DNA of 40,337 bases, taken from positions 1 to 40,337 of the forward strand of contig JAFOBC010000266.1 of NCBI GenBank assembly GCA_017382015.1, given 5' to 3'. Position 1 is the first letter of the stretch. Every line of letters begins with the position of its first letter. The position numbers and the translations under genes were made by a program. The DNA comes from Clostridia bacterium (GTDB taxonomy: Bacteria; Bacillota; Clostridia; Oscillospirales; Acutalibacteraceae). The notes below the pieces were generated by a model. It saw only the letters and a program-made list of their open reading frames with translations, made no database searches and was not told the origin of the DNA. Below, in pieces: positions 6,434 through 14,404 of this stretch.

Positions 6434-6958
6434 ATGTACCCTAAAAAATGGACAGATGAAATGAATAAAGAGCTGCTTGAGATGGCGGACAAGCGGTTCA
6501 GCTACAAGGATATGGCGCAGCGCTTTTGTGTGACTACTACGGCAATTGGTAATCAGTTAAAAAAGCTCAGGGATCAGGCGTCATTTTCGGAGATTGCTGA
6601 GAAGGCGGCTGCTGAGAAGGCTGATCAGGCGGCGGCGGATGAGTTATCACAGGCTTCGGCGGGTGTAAAGGCGGCGGCTGCGGCTTCGGCTGAGGCTGCG
6701 GAAGTGCCTGAGGCTGCGGAGGTTGAAAGGACTGCGGCGGTTGTGGCTGATGCGGTCAATGAGGCGCTTGAGGATATGGGGGACAGTGAGATCGCTAAGG
6801 TCGTCAGGGGCAGCAGTGACGCTCTTGTTCTGCGGATCAGGAAGTATCTCATCAGGCTTCTGCTTGAACACCTTGGAAAGGTTATTGATGGCGGGGCTTC
6901 TACTGATGAGGTGCTGAGGATCGTTGAAGAGGTCGGGAAGAATCTGGAAAAAATCTGA
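6434..6958 (+). CDS. HTH protein with alanine/glutamate-rich linker
   Basis: 174 residues. Residues 1-45 form a Myb/SANT- or GcrA-like helix-turn-helix (KKWTDEMNKELLEMADKRFS, YKDMAQRF, TAIGNQLKKL). Residues 50-110 are low-complexity (Ala/Glu repeats such as AAAEKADQAAADELSQAS). Residues 115-174 are a helical C-terminal domain that may oligomerise (LVLRIRKYLIRLLLEHLGKV). GAGGAGG lies 8 nt before the ATG. Its place two genes before the large terminase suggests a DNA-binding packaging or late regulatory role, but this is inference from position. Confidence 0.65.
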   Translation: MYPKKWTDEMNKELLEMADKRFSYKDMAQRFCVTTTAIGNQLKKLRDQASFSEIAEKAAAEKADQAAADELSQASAGVKAAAAASAEAAEVPEAAEVERTAAVVADAVNEALEDMGDSEIAKVVRGSSDALVLRIRKYLIRLLLEHLGKVIDGGASTDEVLRIVEEVGKNLEKI

Positions 6959-6980
6959 ATCAGGGTAAGAGGTGTTGAAA

Positions 6981-7340
6981 ATGAAAGCCAGGTATAAAAT
7001 GCCGCTGACAGCAATTGAAAGAGATGCGGTGGAAAGAATTATGGAGGAGGTCAAGGAGAAATCCTCCAGGGAACAGAACAGGGCTATTCTGAGGACGTTT
7101 AAAATCGCGTGCCTGATATTGCATCAGGATTTCGGCTTCGGTGGAAAAAGGCTGGAAAAATTTGTCGATCTTATGAATGAGGCCGGGCGAAAGGCGGCTC
7201 AGAGGCCGGAGATCTGGTTTCATGTTGACGAACAATTACAGGCTTTAGGCTTTGAGTTTGATCCAGAAGATCTTGAGGAACGTGTTGAGCACACAAAGGA
7301 GCTTTACAAGGAACAGGGCAGGAAGTTCAGGGAATATTGA
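6981..7340 (+). CDS. Hypothetical protein before terL
   Basis: 119 residues, mostly helical and charged (MKARYKMPLTAIERDAVERI..., ending KELYKEQGRKFREY). AGAGGTG lies before ATG 6981; an upstream in-frame GTG at 6972 is less likely. Proteins like this occur next to terminase genes in other Clostridia phages, but I know of no function. A perfect stem-loop follows its stop, separating it from terL. Confidence 0.65.
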   Translation: MKARYKMPLTAIERDAVERIMEEVKEKSSREQNRAILRTFKIACLILHQDFGFGGKRLEKFVDLMNEAGRKAAQRPEIWFHVDEQLQALGFEFDPEDLEERVEHTKELYKEQGRKFREY

Positions 7341-7346
7341 GAAAAG

Positions 7347-7380
7347 AGCGGAGAGCGGAGGATTGACTTCACTCTCCGCT
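7347..7380 (+). terminator. Stem-loop before terL
   Basis: AGCGGAGAG (7347-7355) pairs perfectly with CTCTCCGCT (7372-7380), a 9-bp stem with a 16-nt loop. The following TTATAAAAA is a weak U-tract, so this is probably a partial terminator or an mRNA-stabilising hairpin between the island and the packaging genes. Confidence 0.6.
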
Positions 7381-7402
7381 TTATAAAAAGGTGGTGTGAA
7401 TT

Positions 7403-9127
7403 GTGATTGACCGCGCGACAAGGCATGCGGAGGAGGTGGTGAGGGGGAATGTCGGAAGCGGGGTGCTGCATCGGCTGGCCTGTGAAAGGCATCTGAGGGA
7501 TCTTGAGCGGCAGGGGACGCCGGAATTCCCCTACATATGGAAGCCGGAGAAAAGTGAGGATATTCTGCGATTTGCTGAAACTCTGACGATCGCTGAGGGT
7601 ATGGAGCCCAGGCCGGTGAGGCTTTATGATAATCAATGGTTTGATTTAGGGGTGCCTATGGGCTGGGTCAAGCTTAACGGGAACCGGAGGTTTCGGCGAA
7701 GCTATGAAAGCATGGCGAGGCAAAACGGAAAGTCCTTTAAAAACGGCATCCGGGGCCCCTATATCGCGTTATGCAGCGGATATCAATACGGAAAACTTTT
7801 TACAGCGGCAACGAAAAGACGACAGGCGAAAATCGCCTGGGGGGAAATGCAGAAATTTATTCTGACGGATCCGGAGCTTTCGGAGCTTTTCAGGATCCAG
7901 GAATATAAAAATTTAATTACTTGTTTAGTGACCAATTGTACAATTGAGGCGCTGAGCAAGGAAGGGGGGCTGGATGAGGGCTTCCGGTCTCCCTTCATTT
8001 CCCTGGATGAAATTCACCAGATGAAGGATAATAAAGTTTATAAGGCGCTTTATAACGGTACAAAGGCTTTGGCTGAAACTCTTGTTACCATGATAACCAC
8101 CAGGGGGGCGGATCTTAACACCTTCTGTTATGAAATTGACAACTATGCACAAAACATCCTTAGCGGGGCTGAAACTGCTGAGGATTTTTTTATTGATATC
8201 TACTGCATAGACAAGGGTGACGATCCTTTTGATGAAAACATATGGTACAAGGCTAATCCTGTACTTCTTCATCCGGAGAATCCCAGGCTTGAGGAGGAAA
8301 TGGCCACCTTCCGCACGGATGCGGCGGCGGCGCGGGCTATGAGCGGGGAGCTGGCTGATTTTATGGTCAAGTCCTTAAACATATGGTACCGCAATACCGA
8401 TAATGAATTTGTAAATCGTGAAAAATGGCTGGAATGCGCCTGCGGGCTTACCCTTGAGGATATCAGGGGGGCGGCGGTTTATATCGGCCTTGACCTTTCC
8501 AGCGGCGGAGATCTCACTTCCTGGGTTGTGGAGGCTGAAATTGAGCCGGGGAAGTTTTTCATTGACAGTCACAGCTACATGCCCCGGGGACGGTTTCAGG
8601 AGCATATCGAAACGGATACGGCGCCCTATGACGTATGGGAAAAGCAGGAGCTTATCACTGTGACCGGGGGTGAGCTGGACTTTAAAAACGACTACGGGTT
8701 CATCATCAGAGACCTCCGGGAAATGGTAAATCGGTATGATCTTAAAATCAAGGCTATCGGTTATGATCCTCATAATGCGGACGGTATTCTGGGGGAGCTG
8801 GAGCGATTCGGGTGTCCGCTGATCTGTGTGACTCAGAGCGCCAGGGCGCTGAACGATACCACCTGTGAGATTCAGTATCTTGTCAAGTCGGGAAAATATC
8901 TTTACAACCCGAAAAATGAGCTGTTATCTCACAGTTTCCTGAATGCCGTGATTGTGGAAAACAGTTTTGAGGAAATTAAAATTGACAAGCAAAGCGGGAA
9001 AAGGAACAGCAGGATTGACCCGGTGGATGCTGCGATTGATGCGCATTTTTGCAGTATGAAAGGACAGCCGGAAAAATATGATATCAATGCGGAGATGGAA
9101 AGATATCTCAAAATGATTAAAAAATAG
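7403..9127 (+). CDS. terL: Terminase large subunit (HK97 type)
   Basis: ATPase-nuclease that packages DNA into the prohead. The 574 residues show a Walker A variant ARQNGKS (105-111), Walker B ending LDEIH (E203 catalytic) and a coupling region near TTRG. The C-terminal RNase H-like nuclease has acidic residues D364 (IGLDLS), D455 (GYDPHN) and D542/D546 (IDPVDAAID). All expected residues are present and the length is normal. I use GTG 7403, preceded by AAAGGTGGTG. The portal gene follows after 21 nt. The distance to terS is the odd point. Confidence 0.97.
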   Translation: MIDRATRHAEEVVRGNVGSGVLHRLACERHLRDLERQGTPEFPYIWKPEKSEDILRFAETLTIAEGMEPRPVRLYDNQWFDLGVPMGWVKLNGNRRFRRSYESMARQNGKSFKNGIRGPYIALCSGYQYGKLFTAATKRRQAKIAWGEMQKFILTDPELSELFRIQEYKNLITCLVTNCTIEALSKEGGLDEGFRSPFISLDEIHQMKDNKVYKALYNGTKALAETLVTMITTRGADLNTFCYEIDNYAQNILSGAETAEDFFIDIYCIDKGDDPFDENIWYKANPVLLHPENPRLEEEMATFRTDAAAARAMSGELADFMVKSLNIWYRNTDNEFVNREKWLECACGLTLEDIRGAAVYIGLDLSSGGDLTSWVVEAEIEPGKFFIDSHSYMPRGRFQEHIETDTAPYDVWEKQELITVTGGELDFKNDYGFIIRDLREMVNRYDLKIKAIGYDPHNADGILGELERFGCPLICVTQSARALNDTTCEIQYLVKSGKYLYNPKNELLSHSFLNAVIVENSFEEIKIDKQSGKRNSRIDPVDAAIDAHFCSMKGQPEKYDINAEMERYLKMIKK

Positions 9128-9148
9128 TGAAGGGTGGTGAGAGAAAAA

Positions 9149-10393
9149 ATGTTTGAATTCTGGAAAAAGAGAAAGAAAAAAAATTTCGATGAGCGAAGGA
9201 ATATTGAAATGAACAGCCTGCTTCAGTTCCTGGGAGTTGAGCCGGGAGAGGATCGGCTGTCGGAGGTTACTTATTTTACATGTCTTAAGGTTTTAGGGGA
9301 GGGCCTTTCCAAGCTTCCTCTGGCTGTGCAAAGGGTCAGTGATGACGGGGGGATCGTGGATCTTTTCAATTCTCCCCTATGGCAGACCGCAAAGGTCAGG
9401 CCTAACCCATATATGTCCCCTACAACCTTCTGGACTGCGATGGAAAACAACCGCAATCATTTCGGCAATGCTTACGCCTTCATTGAAAGAAATCCGGTGG
9501 ATTCTTCTGTCAGGCTATGGCCGCTGGATCCGGAATGCATGAGGATTGAAACGGATCTCCTCAGGGAGCTGTCGGATCTGGATGATATTACTTATGTCTA
9601 CAGCTCCCCTTCGGGGAAAATGTTCCGGTTTGCTTCGGAGGATATTCTGCACTTTAAATCCTCGGTGGTATTCGCTGGCCTGGTGGGCTTATCGGTGCGA
9701 AACAAGCTCAGGCTGTCTCTGGATGGGGCAATGATGTCACAGGAGATGCTTAACGAGCTATATAAAAATCATTTCGTGCCGAAAGCCGCTGTGCAGTTTG
9801 ACAGCGCATCCCTGGTCAATGAGGACTATGAGAAAAATTACCTCAAGGTTTTACAGGAATATGCTGACGGAAAGGGTGATGGAGGAAATACCTTCCTGCC
9901 GCTTCTGCCGGGAACGAGTATTGTTCCGCTGAATATTAAATTGACGGATGGGCAGTTCCTTGAGCTGAGGAAGTATTCAGCTTTACAGATTGCGGCGGCC
10001 TTCGGGATCAAGCCTAATCATCTGAACAATTATGAAAAATCCAGTTATGCTAACTCTGAGGCACAGCAGCTCGCTTTTTATACTGATACCATGCTGTATA
10101 TCATCAAGCAATATGAGGAAGAGCTGAATTACAAGCTTCTTTCAGCTTCTCAAAGGCGAAGAGGCTTCCGCTTCAAGTTCAATATTGCGGCGGTACTCCG
10201 GGGCGACACAAAAAGTCAGCTTGAAAGCCTGGCTATGGGCGTCAGCAATGGTATTTACACGCCCAACGAAGCCCGGAGGAATCTTGATCTTCCGGCTAAA
10301 TCCGGAGGTGATCGCATTTATTTCAACGGCTCCAATATCGCTGTTGAGGATGCGGGGAAGCAGTATGACGGCAAAATCATGGTGGATGAGTAA
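9149..10393 (+). CDS. Portal protein, HK97 family
   Basis: Forms the dodecameric DNA channel at the capsid vertex and docks the terminase. The 414 residues are normal length and carry the family signature regions SEVTYFTCLKVLGEGLSKLP and AFGIKPNHLNN (about 284-294), with the C-terminal helical stem region. The start is ATG 9149 with GGTGGTGAG 7 nt upstream; an in-frame GTG at 9134 has no site. It lies between terL and the protease, the canonical order. Confidence 0.95.
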   Translation: MFEFWKKRKKKNFDERRNIEMNSLLQFLGVEPGEDRLSEVTYFTCLKVLGEGLSKLPLAVQRVSDDGGIVDLFNSPLWQTAKVRPNPYMSPTTFWTAMENNRNHFGNAYAFIERNPVDSSVRLWPLDPECMRIETDLLRELSDLDDITYVYSSPSGKMFRFASEDILHFKSSVVFAGLVGLSVRNKLRLSLDGAMMSQEMLNELYKNHFVPKAAVQFDSASLVNEDYEKNYLKVLQEYADGKGDGGNTFLPLLPGTSIVPLNIKLTDGQFLELRKYSALQIAAAFGIKPNHLNNYEKSSYANSEAQQLAFYTDTMLYIIKQYEEELNYKLLSASQRRRGFRFKFNIAAVLRGDTKSQLESLAMGVSNGIYTPNEARRNLDLPAKSGGDRIYFNGSNIAVEDAGKQYDGKIMVDE

Positions 10394-10408
10394 GGGAGGT
10401 GAGAAGGT

Positions 10409-10660
10409 GTGACTTACGATGAATGGGCGGATGAATATCTGGAAAGCGCCCGGGTTACTATGGAGCAGATAAAGAAATGCAGGGCTGAATGTCACGCCTG
10501 TAAAAATAGGAGGCTTTTGCCGCTATATCAGAAAAGGCTCAGAACCTTATGGGAGATGCGCGAGGATCTGATCCGCACAGCGGATGAGCTCAGGCGAAAG
10601 GCGGCGCGGTTCCGGAAGGCCGGGTATTTGAAGAGCGGTGTTGTGATGGCGGTTTATTGA
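10409..10660 (+). CDS. Small helical protein between portal and protease
   Basis: 83 residues, highly charged and helical (TYDEWADEYLESARVTMEQI...). It starts at GTG 10409 behind GGGAGGTGAGAAGG. Small proteins of this kind, often starting with TYxEW, are frequent at this position in Clostridia HK97-type phages. Function unknown; possible head assembly factor. It contains CHACKN but no second cysteine pair, so a zinc site is doubtful. Confidence 0.75.
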   Translation: MTYDEWADEYLESARVTMEQIKKCRAECHACKNRRLLPLYQKRLRTLWEMREDLIRTADELRRKAARFRKAGYLKSGVVMAVY

Positions 10661-10708
10661 ACCTCTCCGTCACGCCTGCGGCGGCTGACTGGGGGAGTTT
10701 TCTGAGGG
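10661..10708 (+). repeat. Degenerate palindromic intergenic repeat (element B)
   Basis: Carries the CTCC-GTCACGC-GGCTGACT-GGGGGAG pattern of elements A, C and D, but with poorly paired arms. It fills the gap between the small helical protein and the micro-ORF at 10748. I read it as a decayed member of the same family. Confidence 0.45.
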
Positions 10709-10747
10709 AGTTTTCTGGTGGAAGCTTTTCGGGAGGAGGTGAGGGCT

Positions 10748-10828
10748 ATGGATCAGGATCTCAGTGAGGTTATGAGAGACTCCATGGAGGCTCTGGCTGG
10801 GCAGGAGGAAAAAAAGAGTGAAGAGTGA
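10748..10828 (+). CDS. Acidic micro-ORF (26 aa) before the prohead protease
   Basis: Encodes MDQDLSEVMRDSMEALAGQE plus EKKSEE. GGGAGGAGGTGAG lies 4-6 nt before the ATG, among the strongest ribosome binding sites in the structural region, and the stop falls 32 nt before the protease start. The peptide is acidic and helical. No function is known. It might be a coupling leader for the protease or a small assembly peptide. Confidence 0.5.
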   Translation: MDQDLSEVMRDSMEALAGQEEKKSEE

Positions 10829-10860
10829 TCTTTATTCTTCTGTGAAAGGGGGTGTTAAAA

Positions 10861-11517
10861 ATGGATGTTACTAAAAAGGATCTGGAGCTGATTAATCAGT
10901 TGTCCCTTACGGAGCTTAAGGCGGAGGAGGTTTATGCTTTTCGCGTTGTGTGCTGTGATAATTTAGTGGATCGGGATTATGAAAAATTTTCCGATGATGC
11001 GCTGGATAAAATGGCGGAGCTTTATGCGGGGAAGCCGATTATTTCGGATCATCTGCCTATGGCTAAGAATCAGGCGGCGAGAATATTCAGGGCGCAGGTT
11101 GAGGCTGAGGGGGATGTGCGCAGGGTGATAGGCTATGCTTATATTCCCAGGCTGGACAGCACCAAGGATTTTATCGAAAGTATCGACACCGGCCTGAAAA
11201 AGGAGGTCAGTGTGGGATGCTGCTGCAACAGGCGGATCTGTTCTGTCTGCGGGGATGAATCAGGGGGCTGCGGGCACAGACCCGGGAAGGTTTACGATGG
11301 GAAAAAGTGCTATCGTATTCTTGACGGAATAACTGATGTTTATGAGTTATCCTTTGTTGCGGTCCCGGCGCAGCCCGGGGCGGGGGTCGTCAAGAGCTTT
11401 GGCGGCGATAATGCTGATGAGGTCAGGGCGCAGGGAGACTGCGGGGAGCTCGAGGCTCAGTTGATTAATGTTGAAATTGAAAATTTAGAAAGGGAGATTG
11501 ATAACTATGGAAATTAA
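10861..11517 (+). CDS. Prohead protease
   Basis: Serine protease of the herpesvirus-assemblin type that trims the capsid delta domain. 218 residues. VDRDYEKFSDDAL leads to the catalytic histidine in SDHLP (H64) and serine in KEVSVG (S117). A cysteine-rich insertion (C120-C122, C127, C130, C137, H139) directly follows the catalytic serine and could bind zinc; related forms occur in XkdF-like proteases. GGGGGTG precedes ATG 10861. The end overlaps the capsid gene by 11 nt, so expression is coupled. Confidence 0.88.
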   Translation: MDVTKKDLELINQLSLTELKAEEVYAFRVVCCDNLVDRDYEKFSDDALDKMAELYAGKPIISDHLPMAKNQAARIFRAQVEAEGDVRRVIGYAYIPRLDSTKDFIESIDTGLKKEVSVGCCCNRRICSVCGDESGGCGHRPGKVYDGKKCYRILDGITDVYELSFVAVPAQPGAGVVKSFGGDNADEVRAQGDCGELEAQLINVEIENLEREIDNYGN

Positions 11518-12733
11518 GTGCAGTAAAAAGATGTATGAGATCTCAGAGGAGATCAAGGGTCTCACCGGTGAGGCAAGAGTTCTTCAGAAGAATGGCGAGA
11601 TCGAGAAGGCTAAGGAGAAGCTCGGTAAAATCAGCGAGCTTAAAAATGAATACGAGACAGAAAAGGGTCTTTTTGAGGCGGAAAAAATGTTTTCCGCTGT
11701 GGAGGAGCCGGATGACAGCAAGCAGCAGAAGAAAACTGTTGCAGGGGCTTCCGGTGAGCCTGAAAAGGACAGCGCTTTTATTAAGGCGTTCAGGAATCGT
11801 TTCGGAAGCTATGAGCTTAACAAGTCTCTGATGTCTGAGGGAAGCGCCGCAAATGGCGGTTACACCGTGCCTCAGGATATCCAGACGAAGATTAACGCTT
11901 ACAAGACTGATCGTTTCAGCTTTGAAAATTATATCACAAAGGTAAACGTAAAGACCAACACCGGTTCAAGAACTTACAGAAAGAAAAATCAGAGCGCTCC
12001 GTTCTCTGTTGTTCAGGAGGGCGCGGCAATTCCTCTCGTGGGTAATCCTCAGTACGAGATCGTCGGCTACGAGATCAAGAAGTTCGGCGGTATCATCATG
12101 GTGACTAATGAACTTTTCTCTGATACAGCGGAAAATATCGAAAATGAGCTCGCTATGCACTTTGCCCTGTGCCGTGAAGACACTATCAATGACCAGGTGC
12201 TTGATATCCTTACAGACAAGGCTGAAACAGCTCTGGGGGGCAGCCTTGCTAATGTCAGAACGGCGCTGATCACTACTCTGGGTGGCGCGTATACACCTAC
12301 ATCAAAGATTTACACCAATGATGATGGCTATGCTTATCTGTGCAATCTTCAGGACAGCAATAACAGAGATTACTTCTTCTATGATCCTCGCACAGGCGGC
12401 ACTCCGGCAATCAGTCTCGGGGGCAGAGTGATCCCTGTGATTCAGGTGCCTAACTCTGTACTTGCTTCTACTCCGGCAGCAAATAATAAAACAAAGATGC
12501 CTTTCATTATGGGTGATCTTAAAGAGGCCGTTCATCTCTTCGATCGTCAGCAGATGTCTATCAAGGCTTCTGATTCTGCGACTATTTCCTATACTCAGAC
12601 AGTTGAGAGTGAGGAGGAAACAGTGAGTGTCAGCGCATTCCAGAATGATATGACTTTCCTCAGAGCTTATCTGCGTGCGGATTTTGTTCAGGTTGACGCT
12701 GCCAGCTGGCTTAACTGCACAATTACGGCGTAA
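11507..12733 (+). CDS. Major capsid protein, HK97 fold
   Basis: 408 residues. Residues 1-80 form a charged coiled-coil scaffold-like delta domain (EKAKEKLGKISELKNEYETE), expected to be removed by the upstream protease. The mature part starts around residue 105 with SEGSAANGGYTVPQDI, typical for this family, followed by the E-loop and P-domain with LGGRVIPVIQVPN. ATG 11507 is preceded by AAAGGGAG. Codon usage is noticeably more biased than neighbours, as expected for the most abundant virion protein. Confidence 0.95.
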   Translation: MEIKCSKKMYEISEEIKGLTGEARVLQKNGEIEKAKEKLGKISELKNEYETEKGLFEAEKMFSAVEEPDDSKQQKKTVAGASGEPEKDSAFIKAFRNRFGSYELNKSLMSEGSAANGGYTVPQDIQTKINAYKTDRFSFENYITKVNVKTNTGSRTYRKKNQSAPFSVVQEGAAIPLVGNPQYEIVGYEIKKFGGIIMVTNELFSDTAENIENELAMHFALCREDTINDQVLDILTDKAETALGGSLANVRTALITTLGGAYTPTSKIYTNDDGYAYLCNLQDSNNRDYFFYDPRTGGTPAISLGGRVIPVIQVPNSVLASTPAANNKTKMPFIMGDLKEAVHLFDRQQMSIKASDSATISYTQTVESEEETVSVSAFQNDMTFLRAYLRADFVQVDAASWLNCTITA

Positions 12734-12879
12734 AAAAAAATAAAGAGAGCAGGGGGCTTCTTTCGGTTCAGGGGCTGTGCAGTGCGTGTGTGGTTTTCTG
12801 CCCCTGGACGAGCCGCCATTCTTTATTCTTTATTATTCATTATTTATTATTTATTATTTTCTTCTGGGGGGGGTTGTCT
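12734..12879 (+). repeat. Intergenic region with heptamer tandem array
   Basis: A 146-nt gap after the capsid gene. CAGGGGC (near 12769) and GCCCCTG (near 12799) could pair around a 25-30 nt loop. At 12818-12859 six heptamers stand in a row: ATTCTTT twice, ATTATTC once, ATTATTT three times. A G-run (GGGGGGG) follows and serves as a binding site for the connector gene. A transcript-end or dosage-control role after the capsid gene is plausible. Confidence 0.8.
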
Positions 12880-13191
12880 ATGGCTGATTATTCCGCTCTG
12901 GTGGACAGGGCGGCGGAGTATCTGGGGATTACGGATGCCGGGATGAAGGCGGAGCTGATGCCCTATATCAGGAGCGCGGTGGTGATCCTGACGATGCAGA
13001 CCGGGGAAGTGAATTTTTCAGATGATGCGGCACAGCAGGCTGTTGTGTTCAAGGCCGCTGTTATGTATACAGATCGCCTTGCTGAAATGAGCGGTAAAGA
13101 GGGCGCGGCGATGACAGGCCTTATGAAAAATCTGGATTTTGCATTAAGGCTGAAAAATACCCATCCTGATTCTGAGGAGGGGAGCGGATGA
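12880..13191 (+). CDS. Head-tail connector (gp6-like)
   Basis: 103 residues starting MADYSALVDRAAEYLGI, matching the DNA-packaging/head-tail connector family that joins the portal to the head completion ring. It is helical with a conserved FKAAVMYTDRLAEM region. ATG 12880 lies behind the GGGGGGG tract; in-frame codons farther upstream fall in the heptamer array. The gene overlaps the next by 4 nt (ATGA), as is usual in the connector block. Confidence 0.82.
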   Translation: MADYSALVDRAAEYLGITDAGMKAELMPYIRSAVVILTMQTGEVNFSDDAAQQAVVFKAAVMYTDRLAEMSGKEGAAMTGLMKNLDFALRLKNTHPDSEEGSG

Positions 13192-13502
13192 AAAATGCTC
13201 TGACCTTCCGGGATCGGGTTGTGCTGATGCGGATTGAGGATCAGCATGGTCACGGCAGCGGACAGGTGATCAGGTCAAGTCAGGCGGTCAGCTGTCATGT
13301 GGGGCAGCCGAGCCTTACAAGGCAGTTATCCGGCGAGGTGTCCGGGATGAGCGCTGATCTTTTTATTCATCTGTGGCGCCGGGATATCGAGGCGGACAGC
13401 TACAACTACGCAGAGCACAAGGGGATCAGATACCGGATTGACAAGCAGGCGCCGGGGGTCAATGATCTTTTTGTGTGGGTAACATTAATCAAAGGGGCGT
13501 GA
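13188..13502 (+). CDS. Head-tail joining / head closure protein
   Basis: 104 residues, beta-rich, beginning MKNALTFRDRVVLMRIEDQH, with the TADLFIHLW-like strand and the conserved ending IRYRIDKQAPG, typical of SPP1 gp16-like stoppers. It closes the capsid exit after packaging. Coupled to the upstream connector by an ATGA overlap and followed after 3 nt by the gp10-like gene. Normal length. Confidence 0.82.
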   Translation: MKNALTFRDRVVLMRIEDQHGHGSGQVIRSSQAVSCHVGQPSLTRQLSGEVSGMSADLFIHLWRRDIEADSYNYAEHKGIRYRIDKQAPGVNDLFVWVTLIKGA

Positions 13503-13505
13503 TCT

Positions 13506-14039
13506 ATGTCTACTGGGTCAGGTGAATCGGTTTTCACGTCTGCACTGCCGGATCTGAAAGGGTTATTGAAAAAACTGGACGCAACGAAAGACAGCTCTAA
13601 TGAGGCTATCAGGCGGGGTGTCAATGCCGGGGCGGATATTGTTATGGAAGAGCAGAAAAGGCTGATCCGGGGGAAGTCCCGGCGTCTGGCGGATGCTATT
13701 TCAAAAAGCGGGATCGTGGTCGGGAAAAAAGGCGCGGTCAGCGTTTCTACCGGATATCAGGGGGACTGCTTCAATACTGCTATGGGCGGTAAATACTGGC
13801 AAAAGGAAAGCGTCGGGATAGTCGGGCTTGTTCATGAATTCGGGCGTCCCGGGGAAAGTCCGGGGCGAACGGATCCGGTTATGAAGCAGACCCGAAACGG
13901 GAAAAAGGTTAAGGTTAAAAAGGGTCTGATCGTACCGACACCGCATATCAGGCGGGGGTATGATATCAAGATCGGCGAAGCTGCTGAGGCCTGCGCGGAA
14001 ATTTTTGAGGAGGAGATCGGGAGGTCGATGGATGGTTGA
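13506..14039 (+). CDS. HK97 gp10-like tail-completion protein
   Basis: 177 residues. The family elements are an N-terminal helix (LPDLKGLLKKLDA), the IVMEEQKRLIR stretch, an R-G-K-S-rich loop (SGIVVGKKGAVSVSTGYQGD), FVHEFGRPG-like residues and a C-terminal helix after PTPHIRRGYD. It helps attach the tail to the head. At 177 residues it is slightly longer than typical because of the KQTRNGKKVKVKKG loop. The end overlaps the tail terminator gene by 8 nt. Confidence 0.85.
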   Translation: MSTGSGESVFTSALPDLKGLLKKLDATKDSSNEAIRRGVNAGADIVMEEQKRLIRGKSRRLADAISKSGIVVGKKGAVSVSTGYQGDCFNTAMGGKYWQKESVGIVGLVHEFGRPGESPGRTDPVMKQTRNGKKVKVKKGLIVPTPHIRRGYDIKIGEAAEACAEIFEEEIGRSMDG

Positions 14040-14376
14040 CAGGCAATTCTGCGCTTTGGTGGACGGCATACTGACTATTGTCGGCGTCCCGTTCAAGCAT
14101 GGCGTATATGATCCCGGGGAAAGCCGGGGGGAAATTTTCATCGGATACAACTTCTACGAGGTGCCGAAGCTGCACGGGGACGGAGATGAGGAAGAAACAG
14201 AGTTCACAATTACTCTGGACATAATTTCTGTTAATGCGGGAACAATTGACAGCACCTATGAACGACTGCTGCCCCTGATGCTGGAAAACGGCTTCACAAG
14301 GGCAGGAGGAAGTTACAGCGTAAGCAGCGCGTATCCGAAATATTATCAGAAATCAGTTGATTTCAAATACTGCTGA
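14032..14376 (+). CDS. Tail terminator-like protein
   Basis: 114 residues beginning MVDRQFCALVDGILTIVGVP, alpha/beta, with EVPKLHGDGDEEETEFTITL in the middle, as in tail-terminator and minor tail proteins found between gp10-like and major tail genes. ATG 14032 is chosen behind GGGAGGTCG; upstream in-frame codons read the gp10-like gene in the wrong frame. The function is assigned from position and size more than from sequence. Confidence 0.75.
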   Translation: MVDRQFCALVDGILTIVGVPFKHGVYDPGESRGEIFIGYNFYEVPKLHGDGDEEETEFTITLDIISVNAGTIDSTYERLLPLMLENGFTRAGGSYSVSSAYPKYYQKSVDFKYC

Positions 14377-14404
14377 TTAAAAAAAGAAAGGACTTGATAT
14401 TTTT

